The position numbers were made by a program, and so were the translations under genes. Source: Botryococcus braunii (lineage: Eukaryota > Chlorophyta > Trebouxiophyceae). Taken from it: 45,000 nt of DNA. A model generated the notes under the pieces. It was not told the DNA's origin. It made no database searches and saw only the letters and a program-made list of their open reading frames with translations. Of the stretch, positions 19,166-35,249 are shown in pieces. Position 1 is the stretch's first letter, and the number at the start of each line of letters is the position of its first letter. The DNA is taken from contig KV908428.1 of NCBI GenBank assembly GCA_002005505.1, positions 268,199 to 313,198 of the forward strand, read 5' to 3'.

Positions 19166-20400
19166 GGGGGGGGAGGGTTGGGGGGGGTTGGATTACGTGA
19201 GGATATGAGGGTTTGGGGGGGGGGGGGGGAGGGTAGAGAATGGCTCGCCTGGGCATGGCATGTGCTCAGCCCCACCTTCCATTGCATACCCTTCAAGGTG
19301 GGATTTCTGGATTTCAAGCAACTACGGTGATGACTGTTACAAGCAAATCTACAAAAGGATTTCAATTGTTTTGGTCATTTCAGGATCCACGTGGTGTACC
19401 TTAGAGTATTTGTGAGACAGTGTGGGACCTGTTGGGGATTTCAGCATTGCCAGATTTGGGGTTGCTTACGGAGTGCTTGGTGGGATAGCGTTCAGAACCC
19501 TCATATTTGGGATGTCTTTGGGATCTTTCCCTTGGGTTTCCATTCGGAAACCTTGTTGGCAAAGATTTGGGAGGACCTGGCTTTGGGAGCACTTTGGGAG
19601 GTCTTTATGGGCATCTTTTGGGGCCTGGGCATTTTGGGAATGGTTTCGAACAGGTTTTGCATTCCACTCTGGGGGTCGTTTTGGAGGGACCAGGAGTTGG
19701 GTTTAAGTAGGGAGTGTTCGGTGGAGAGCTTTGGAAACCTTTGTATTTGGGACGCCTCTGGGATCTGTTTCTGGGAGGCCCTTGGGAAACGTTGTTACGA
19801 TTCCCATGGGAGTGGAATTTGGGTTGGTTTTGGGATTTGTCCCTTGGGACTCCCTAAGGCACTAGAAGACCTCCCATCGTGCTCTCAAAGCCAGGTTCCT
19901 CCCAATGCGTTCCAAACAAGGTTTCCGAATGGAAACCCAAGGGAAAGATCCCAAAGACATCCCTGAGACTGATATATTTCACTTTTCCTTTAAAGACATC
20001 CCAAATATGAGGGTTCTGAAAGCTATCCCACCAAGCACTCCCTCAGCAACGCCAAAAACTGGCAATGCTGAAATCCCCAACAGGTCCCACACTGTCTCAC
20101 AAATACTCTAAGGTACACCACGTGGATCCTGAAATGACCCAAACAATTGAACTCCTTGTGTAGATTTGCTTGTAACCGTCATCACCGTAGTTGCTTGAAA
20201 TCCAGAAATCCCACCGTGAAGGTATGCAATGGAAGGTGAAGCGCCTTATAGGAACTCATATAGGGAAGTTGGGGCTGAGAACATGCCATGCCAAGGCGAG
20301 CCATTCTCTACCCTCCCCCCCCCAACCCTCATATCCCTCACTTAATCCACCCCCCCCCCCACACACACACACACCCCCATGCGTGTGCACGCACCTGCGA
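19085..20400. repeat. Long inverted repeat, arms about 0.5 kb
   Basis: The left arm 19085-19611 and right arm 19866-20400 are reverse complements at about 90% by eye. Examples are GGATTTCTGGATTTCAAGCA against its complement at 20187-20208, and the segment GTGTACCTTAGAGTATTTGTG near 19395 against 20096-20117. The arms end in G-run/TG repeats on the left and CA/C-run on the right. About 254 bp of GGG/TTT-rich, non-repeated sequence forms the centre. The right arm has an insertion of about 35 bp near 20242-20277. The 191-codon ORF on the left is not supported as a gene. Confidence 0.9.
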
Positions 20401-20540
20401 TCAAGCACTCACCCGTAGAGGGCCCCCCCTCCCCCCGTTCTATTCCAACGTATACTACCGTGTTGGTCCACTTTTATGTGAACACATGCGCACTTTTCTT
20501 ACCATGTCGTGTCTTGCCCACACCCACACCCACACCCCTC

Positions 20541-20542
20541 CA

Positions 20543-20612
<70 letters not shown>

Positions 20613-20621
20613 CACACACAC
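20541..20621 (+). repeat. CA microsatellite
   Basis: (CA)n from about 20541 with one CG interruption. It abuts the outer end of the next inverted repeat. Confidence 0.95.
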
Positions 20622-21790
20622 CGGTGGAATGTCAGTTCCACACTCCTGGATTCAAGTCTCTTACGCAAATGCCCCTCTAAGCCGGCTGTTCTGTTCTCTT
20701 GCATAGACGAACGAGGGTTTCCTTAGGGAACTGCGATTTCCTATTCCGGATTTCTGCTTCTGGACCTTGTACTTAGGTCTTCCCCAGATTGGGGTGCACC
20801 ACATGGTTCAGAAACTCCTATTCACCTTCTTGTGGTGCCAGCACTTCAAACTACCAGCAGGTGTTCCACACTTTCAACGATAAAAATCCGTGAAGAGAGG
20901 CAATCAAGGCAGTCATGCCAATGCCTTATAGCAGGAACCCCGCCGAGCAGCGTTTCACGGTCACGCATGTTCACGATTTTTCCTTTACCTATGACTCTGT
21001 CGGACCACAAGCGCCTTAAAACACTGAGTGACACCTGTAGCCCCTAGCTCTAGCTCTAACGTGCAGCAGTACCGGCCTTTAAGCCCATGACTGGGACTCT
21101 TAACGGCAGGAGGTTGCAGCCCCTATACATCGTGGGCTTCAGCATGGAAGGCCGTTTGAACGCTGGTTCTGATGGTAGGCATGTACCATCAGGACCAGGT
21201 ACTGATGGTACATGCCTACCATCAAAACCAGCGTTCGAAGGGCCTTCCATGCAGAAGCCCATGATCCATACGAGTTGCCACCCCCCGGAGGGTCCCAGCT
21301 ATGGGGATTTAGGGCGGCACTCCTGCACGTAAGGGCTAGGGCTAGGGGCTACAGCTGTTCTCACTTTGCGTCGCTTGTCGGTCCGACATAATCATAACAC
21401 CGGCATTCGTAATAGTAAAATCATGAACAAGCGTGACCCTGAAGGATTTGAGGGTTTGAGGGTTATAACAAAGAATGTGGCATGACTTCATTGAGCGACC
21501 TCTATCCCACGGGGCTTTCTCACTGAAAGTGTGGAACACCTACAGGTACTACCAAGGTGCTGGCACCACAGGATAGTACCTAAGTAGTTTCTGCAGGGGC
21601 AGGTAGGGGGCACGTGGTGCACCCCTACCTTGAGAAGTCCAAAGTGAACAGAAAGCAGGAGAGCAATCGCAATTGCCCAACGAAACCTTCATTTCTCCAC
21701 GCAAGCGAACATTAGTCAGGCTCAAGAGGGGTTACTTGTGCAAGAGGCTTTGAATCCAGGGATGGGGTCTTGAATCCCACCTGGGTGAGC
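20617..21790. repeat. Long palindromic inverted repeat, arms about 575 bp, 9-bp centre
   Basis: The left arm 20617-21192 and right arm 21202-21790 are reverse complements. The centre is nearly closed: GATGGTAGGCATGTACCATCAG, about 9 bases, then its complement. Outward anchors include CCTTCCATGC/GCATGGAAGG, CCCCTAGCTCTAGCT against AGGGCTAGGGCTAGGGG, AAAGTGTGGAACACCT (21526-21541) against 20861-20876, and TTGAATCCAGG near 21750 against 20648-20658. Similarity is highest near the centre and falls outward. No ORF of significance. Confidence 0.9.
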
Positions 21791-24700
21791 TACCTTTTAA
21801 TGTTAATTTCAACGTCTGATCACTGTAGGGAACCAGCTGCACGTAGGGGCCGGGGTCAACAAGCGGCCTCTCAAGCGGTGTGGGACTTACCGGCATGGCA
21901 TGTGACCATCAGGGCTTGTTCCTACCCTCCCCATTCTAAAAAGACCCGTACCCCAGTACCAGCCTAGCCTTGTGGTCCCAAGTTGGAACTCTTGCGTGTT
22001 CTCCTTCCCCCTTCTCTCAAGACCCGAGAACGCATGATGGAAACTTCAGTGGCTTGCATTCAAAGTATTCTTTCACACTACCACCTGAATTGTGATTCTG
22101 GATCTCCACAAGTACATAAAAGCACGTAGACGTGTAGTTAAAGACAATTGTGAAGTACACCCGGGTCTTTGGAAATGCACAAGAGGGTTCCAAGTTCAGT
22201 ACACGTATCGACTTCATGGTCTGCCTATAAAGAAGGGCTAGATATTGACGGTAAGGGCATGACGTGCCCTTCATTTCGTTGCATGACGGTTGTTCTGATG
22301 AAAAAGTACACCTAGGAAGTACACATGTATTTAGAGGGAGAAATGAATATATCACTCCCAATGTATGTTCTAAGCCCTCGTGCGAGGGACTCATTCTTAT
22401 TCCGCCGTGGGGCCGTGAGGCCTGTTCCAAGATTTAAGGGTGATTATGCCATACGTGCTTCTTATGAAACGGACGCTTGGGGATGATTCGGACAAGGCAA
22501 ATTGAGGCCAAGCCATATTCGGCTACTGCTGACGAGTGTGTACTGCAGAAGGCAATATTGATGGGCCCCAATACGACGTGTGAATAAGTCTCAACCCTTA
22601 AAGGGTAGATAATGTCAAGTAGTTGCTTAGGTAGGCATGTGAAGGATCCCCAGAAGGATTCACCCCCTGTGCCTATTTAAGGCGGGCCCCTTGGACGGTG
22701 TTGCCACTATTGTTACTTTAAATCTCTCTCTCCACACTTAGTCAACCGGTGTAAGACGCAACCCTTGTAACAAGTTCCATCGGTGCCACCGTCTGTGTAC
22801 ATAGTCCGCGCTTTCCCTAGGCATTTAGTGGGCTTTGTTGTAACCTGCAGTACTTTGTAATGCACTACCTCCTGCCCCAACCGTGCATTGACTCCCTCTT
22901 ACCACTTCCCTCGCTAGCACTACAATACTCCACATGCTTTGGACCTCCCCCAAGTACTATATAGCCCCCGGAACGATCCTGGGGCCATTTTCCCCGGGTG
23001 GCAGTCCCGTCCTTCAGGTAAGAATTGTGGGAACAGCCTCGCGATCGTCATGGAGTCAGCATAATTTTGTAACCCGCACAGGGCAACGGATACTTTACTT
23101 GGGGTATTGGGGTCAAGGCACACGCAGAAGAATTGATATAGAACTTACTCCCACTCGATGTCATACAGGCATATGTAAAGACCTTCTTGTCTAAATGCAG
23201 AGTGTACAATAGTGCCGTACAGCAGACGCAGCTTGACGAGAGCCGAAGTGTGGTATTCATATGTAGGATAAGCTTGCGAACCCAGCCCGCAATCCACATT
23301 TGCATTAAAGAAGCTCCATACATTGCAAAAGCAGCTCCTGAGAGACTGAAGAAGGGAGGACGACGAAGTGAGGGACTGGACAAAATAAGTGCACTTTAAT
23401 CCGCCACGTGGTGATCTAAAACATACCTAACCTGGCACAGACGACCATGACACAGGAGCCACATAAGACGGGGCCACGTACACATGCTGAGGCATGGAGT
23501 TCTTGACGCATGGAGCAGCGGCACGCACCTGAGAGAGGGGAGGCATGAGGCAATGCCACATGTCGGGGATGTACCGGCACGAGGTGCAATCACGTCATTG
23601 CGGCGAGCGTGGAAATGGGCGGCAAAGAAGTACGTGCTCGGACTGGTGTAGAGGAGGACGTGCACGCGTCGTCTTGCCCCTGCTCCGGCTTCATAGCTGA
23701 CGGGCAGGGCGTGCCATGATGCCCGCATTCACCAGCGCATTTGTGGGAACCCATGGCCCCGTTGACGAGCCTTCTCGTGGGCGGAGGCAGGCAGGGGAAA
23801 AGAGCCCGTGCAAAGATATTACAACGGGTGTCACTCATTGAGCAGTTGTAACTACCCCGTCCTCAAACGATTCCCCCAGGGGCAGGGTGTTGAAAACATT
23901 GTCAATCCGCCTCTGGAGAACAACTAATTAGTCAATTATAAGTGTCACCACCTCAAGAGGCAAACTCGGCAACACTGTGCATAACGTGCCAAGGAAAAAC
24001 GAAATAAACAACAGGAAAGGGGGAAAAGCGCTTGTACTCATACAAACACGCGCCACCCGTGCCAACCTTCATGCTCACTCCACTAACCACGAGGAATTCG
24101 CTCGTTGATACATCGGCAGGGGACCGCCTTCTTCAAAAAGAGACTCGCACAAACTACCTGCACAAGGGTACCCACAGGATCCCCTTACACAAGACACTGA
24201 TTCACTCGTGACACTCACTCTCCTTTCGTCGCACCCCACACGCTCATCCCACCCCCCCTGTTCAAGCATTAGCTCGTATCCTCGGGACATGGGCTACTGC
24301 TTTTGGAGTTTAGCTCGTAGCCAAATTAGCTTTACGAGGACACATGGGCTGGGAAGGGCTGAAAAACTACACAACGCACATCCCACACTAGTAGGCTGCA
24401 GTTTAGTCTCCTCAGTTTGTTCAGACTCCGTGCGTCCGGTGTTGTGTGGAACCACCAATGGGTTCTCAGCATTTCGCTGTCTCAATATATATTCTTTCTT
24501 GACACATCGTAAACAGGTGCGCCAGAAATACCGCATTCCGTGCAGGAACCCCTCCCCAGGGTGCCAGGGAGGGGCCCACTGTACCGCATGTATGTAGTAG
24601 AAAGGGTGTCAAGATGTGCATGACCCGGCGCCCAATGTATGTAGCCATCATACACACTCCCCAGCACATTGCAATCGAAGCCCGCAAAAGGGTCCATGTG

Positions 24701-24960
24701 GCTGGAGCATCTCCATCACCATCCCAGGGCCACCCTGAGCCTGATCCTGGAACTCCCTCACATGTGCCGAGTTTTGAGCGGCGGGGAAAGGCCCCGGCAC
24801 TACAACGGCCGCTCAACCTTCAGAACCCTCCAGGCAGGGCTACCCCAGTCTTGGCCGCAACATTAGACAGCGTGCCAAACTGGAAAGACTTCTGCTGAGA
24901 CAGAAAGCAGCTTAGATGAGTTGAACACAGAGGCTTCAGCAGAGAACCTCGCCGGGGAAT
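21791..24960. other. Intergenic DNA without recognised genes
   Basis: Only short ORFs without recognisable domains. A TATA-like CCTATTTAAGGC at 22672-22683 is the sole promoter-like word, and nothing downstream supports a gene. Confidence 0.4.
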
Positions 24961-24999
24961 CCTGGTGCGTTCAATACATTACGGATTTAGAGGGCAAAG

Positions 25000-25890
25000 T
25001 GAAATAAATTCGAGGAGGGAAGGTGAGAGTGAAATATATCAGTCTCAGGCCCCCGGGGCTCGAACATCCTACATTAGTCGAAGATGCCATTCTGGGGGAC
25101 ATTCCAGAAGCTTCCTCCCCTTCCCAGGTGTAACCCAAATGCAGCCGCTTCCCAGAAAATGCTGCTAGATGACAACAAATACGGCCAGATGGCATTGAAT
25201 GCCGCCCGATGACAAGAAATGCTGCCAGATGACGCGAAATGCCACCAGAGGGCGCCCCAAATTCTGCCAGCTGATTTGAAATGCCTTCAAACGACGGACA
25301 GTGCCGTCAAAAGACACAAAATGCCACCAGGTGACACAAAATGCTGCCCGATGACAAAGAAATGTCGCCAAATGACACCAAATGCCGCCAGGTGGCGTAA
25401 CATGCCATCCGAGGACACGAATTGCCGCTGTTCAACTGTATTTTTGAGAGTTTCTGTTGACCATGGCCTTTCAAAGCTCCTCCCGTGTGCGGCCGTGCTG
25501 CTTCGCGAAATGAAGCGTGCGGCTGAAAGCGGCTCATCCCTCCGCACCAATGCGTCCTCGGAGAATTATCCGAAAAGCTGCCAAGACAGGTACCCTCACA
25601 TGATGTGCAAGGGGGAGGCATCGGAGCCGACAGTACGACGGTCCGTTGGAGCCGCGATAGGAGTACATGGGAGTACCGCACAGGCACCCGACCCTACGGT
25701 ACCCAGGGGCCCGGGACTTGGTGCCTTTTCTAAGAGAGAAGTGGAATGTATCAGTCTCAGGCGCCCCGGTGCCATGACAGTCACGTGTCGCCATCATAAC
25801 GGCAGCGGGAGCTTTGAACATGACCAGAGCTGAGTACATGGGAGTACCGCAGGAACCGGACGGTACCCACGGGGCGGGGGCTTGGTGCCT
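25000..25890. repeat. Dispersed direct repeats downstream of fabG
   Basis: GTGAAATATATCAGTCTCAGGC (25030s) recurs in modified form at 25741-25764. GAGTACATGGGAGTACCGCA occurs at 25661-25680 and 25832-25851, each time followed by a block ending CTTGGTGCCTTTT. The later copies sit just beyond the fabG stop codon. Confidence 0.75.
25158..25430 (+). repeat. Degenerate minisatellite, unit about 21 bp
   Basis: About 13 diverged copies of a unit like AAATGCCGCCAGATGACAC, with variable middle bases. The 204-codon ORF running through it is a by-product of the repeat. Confidence 0.8.
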
Positions 25891-25907
25891 TTTTTTGGGG
25901 TGGAAGC

Positions 25908-32147
<6,240 letters not shown>

Positions 32148-33187
32148 TTTAACCCGCTAAAAAGCGTCACAAGCCAAGCAAACCCTCAAATCCTAACTCT
32201 AAACCGGAGAAGGGCGCTCGGTGCAAGAAACTCTAGGGCCTATCCCTTCAAGTCGGTGCACCACTCAATCCGTTCTCGGGAATGGACTGCGTCTTATCAG
32301 GCAACGCCGCCGGTACCTGAGGCTGCGGTGAAACTTCGGAGGACCAATCAGGCTCACTCCGAGTCCAAGTTTCACGTGGATGTGACGCAACCATGCTGCC
32401 CGCGCACTTCAAATCCCACCCGGAGGGCAGGCTCTGCCAGCCCCTGCAAGACATGGAAGGAGAGGGCCTGTATACGTTTTTCTTCGACATCATTATTATG
32501 TCCAAAATAGAATGACACATAAATGCAAAGTAATAACAATGTGGTTTATAAGAAAGCTTCTGCAGCGGTTAAGCAGAAGCAAATTATTATTATGTCCAAA
32601 ATAGAATGACACATAAATGCAAAGTAATAACAATGTGGTTTATAAGAAAGCTTCTGCAGCGGTTAAGCAGAAGCAAATTAAAGCACTCACTTAAAGCATG
32701 CAAGATTTCATATAAATGGATATGCTTCACTCGTCATTCTGATATGAATGGCGGCCTGCGACCAGGGGAGGACAAAGGGATCAAGCGCCACAACACATAT
32801 TCCTGTCTGACGATTATGGCGTCATCAAGTTAGACAGTTAACATTTAAAAAGCATTCCCTGCAGCATTGGGCAAGCACAGGCAAGCACAGGCAAGCACAG
32901 TGGCAGGAATCAGTCAAAGCCTCATCAACATGACAGGCATCGACGGACTGGAGTTCAGACGACACATCAGAACTCTTTTTACATATTAAAACTGTGTACA
33001 GTGCCACACATTTAACTAAGTAACGAGCTAGGAATACCTGCAACATTGGGCAATCACAGCTCAGTGAAAGGAATCAGTCAAAGCCTCATCAACATGAAGG
33101 GCACACACGGACTGGAGACAACACATCAGAACTGCCAGTCACCTCTGACTATGCCACTTAAATGCTGCAGCTAAGAGACTTACTTGA
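32148..33187. repeat. Upstream region of fabG with a tandem and a dispersed duplication
   Basis: A perfect 94-bp tandem duplication occupies 32492-32585 and 32586-32679. Three copies of GCAAGCACAG lie at about 32870-32900. A diverged direct repeat (GGAATCAGTCAAAGCCTCATC and neighbours) is at about 32855-32973 and 33033-33137. No gene is recognised; the fabG promoter must lie here. Confidence 0.85.
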
Positions 33188-33609
33188 TTTGCCTCCCCCA
33201 GCTCTGACATCACTGCACCTATGCAACGGAGCACTGATTTACGGCTCCGTATCAGGGCGTACAATCGTGTAACCGTACATGCATCGTTCAGTCCTATCGG
33301 TCTAACGGAGAACCGACCCGAACAGTCATCGATCCGCCTAAACGACTCGATCTATCCACAACTGTTTCGAGCAATCAGCTCGAAGCCAAACGACAACTCC
33401 GTAGAAAAGTTCGGATCATAGGGTTGGATCTCTAATGTCTACACAGCGTTCGGAGTTGGCGCATTTACGAATGCCTTACTCGAATCTATCAATGATAACC
33501 GTATCTACACCCCGGATCTAATCTATAAGTACGTAAATCACATGGAACCTCCCCTACTGACTAAGAGAGGCCATAACAATTACCTTATAAGTCAACATGA
33601 CTTCCCTTA
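33188..33609 (+). pseudogene. Unrecognised coding-like segment with one internal TAG
   Basis: From the ATG at 33221 the frame is open for 66 codons, meets TAG at 33419-33421, and continues open for another 62 codons to TAG at 33607-33609. The translation has ordinary amino-acid composition (for example VYTAFGVGAFTNALLESIND after the stop) and no low complexity. Neighbouring ORFs of this length are repeat artefacts. Codon choice is rich in TCG, CGA and CTA, and the segment has no microsatellite. I do not recognise the family. It could be a decayed insertion of foreign origin or an exon pair. Confidence 0.4.
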
Positions 33610-34331
33610 GTACAATGTCATTGTACCTTAATGTTGTACAGCTGTACCTTATTAACTCCTGCAGCTGTACCTTATTTAAATATGTACCTGTGAGTATTCC
33701 AAGTCCTCCATTACCGGGATGTGACTCACAAACATGTAACTCTAAATGTCACCACATGTCTAATAAATATCTAAGGTATGCATATGTGCCGTTCAATATC
33801 CCAACATCCTGAGACAGACAGAGATGTGGTCTAGCCTGACATGCTGGAGCTACAAGATGATGCTTCTTGTAACAGAGGTTCTGCGATCGGGGGAACCTCG
33901 TGACACGTGACACCCTTACACATGCAGTAGCGCGTCACGAGGTTAAATTGCCAATGTCCTGTTACACTTCAATTAGGAGCTCCTCCAGCTGCTGCTGCAG
34001 CTGCCGCTAGTGACTTTCCAAACTTTTAGAAAGCATATTAGAAAGCTTACGACGAAGATCACCTCTAGCAGGCCACAAGAGGCTGTGAACTTCTTAGTGA
34101 GAAGACGGAGAAGCTCCTGCAGCTTGTCAATGATGCACCTCGAGAAATTGTGGAATTAAGCCGACTAGATCAAGGAGGTTCTGCTGCTAACAATCTTACA
34201 GATCGAAACCAGACGTAGACACATATGTGGAGCACGCTTGAGTGCGCACTGAATCTGAGGCAGGGCGTGCCATCCCTATTTGGTGTTACTTATCCGTGTG
34301 AGTGGCGCGCACGCGTGCACACACACACACA

Positions 34332-34384
<53 letters not shown>

Positions 34385-34407
34385 ACGCACACACACACAC
34401 ACACACA

Positions 34408-34438
<31 letters not shown>

Positions 34439-35152
34439 ACACACATAATGCTTTGGACACACATGCATATACGTGTACACCAAACAGGACTACAACATAG
34501 ATCGTACAACGTATCTATTGACACCCCAGAACTGTTACAACACCAAGCCCTGTTATACTCGAGGCTAGTATGGTACTGGTAGTCCCTCAGGCCCCGAGGG
34601 ATCAGATCACGCTCGTCTGCTCAGCATTCGCAGCATGGTCTTTCGGATGTACCTTGCACGTCACAATGGGCGGATTGTTTAACTTTCAGGTTTTTTTTGT
34701 CCCTTTCCTTTCTGAGGGGGCTTATCCAGTTCAGTCGCATTGTGCGTGGGAAACCCTTGAATTTGTTGGGTCTCGAGTTCTTCTCGCCGGGGTTTGCGGT
34801 TTGTGAACACCACAAGCATCCATTTCGAGTTGGGAGTTATGTAATCATACTGAACAAAACTGTTATTTTTTGGGGTTGAGATTAATGTGGTTCTGAGCAA
34901 GAGAGGTTTCAGACATAAAGTCATGCACGCGATGTACAGATGCTGACGAGTCGTCTTGGCCCCATTGCCATGAGGACCAGGTTTGTCCACATTTGAAGCT
35001 GGCATATTGTTTCCTATATTTGATGAAATTAGTGGATCGTAATTTGTCGTAACTTGCTGTGTGTATAACGTGGTTGAGAATTCGTGTACATGCACGGTCC
35101 TCGAGGAATAAAAAACAATATTCGTAATCGTTCAACGTTTTCCATCAGGAGC
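33610..35152. other. Intergenic DNA between the two genes, with a CA microsatellite
   Basis: TGTACCTTA occurs three times at 33622-33674. (CA)n with short interruptions covers 34318-34442. No recognisable gene; the glycosylase promoter is expected toward the right end. Confidence 0.5.
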
Positions 35153-35249
35153 ATGAATGTTGTAATACCTTGTTCTACACGGGGAACCAAAAGAAATCTC
35201 CCTTCTAAGCTTAGCTCACTTGAATCGGATGAGAAGGGATGGGAAACAG
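35153..35249 (+). CDS. Glycosylase exon 1 (putative)
   Basis: The ATG at 35153 is followed by a basic, Ser-rich stretch (MNVVIPCSTRGTKRNLPSK). The exon would end ACAG before GCAAGT, the consensus of GC-AG introns. The phase fits exon 2. No homology supports it. Confidence 0.5.

Noticed and set aside
19391..19966. 191-codon Gly/Trp/Phe-rich ORF as a gene
   Set aside because: It spans one arm and the loop of an inverted repeat, is low in complexity (GGG/TTT-rich) and has no recognised domain.
22660..22960. Possible LTR or promoter with TATA-like CCTATTTAAGGC
   Set aside because: I found no second copy, no terminal dinucleotides with a partner, and no coding region downstream.
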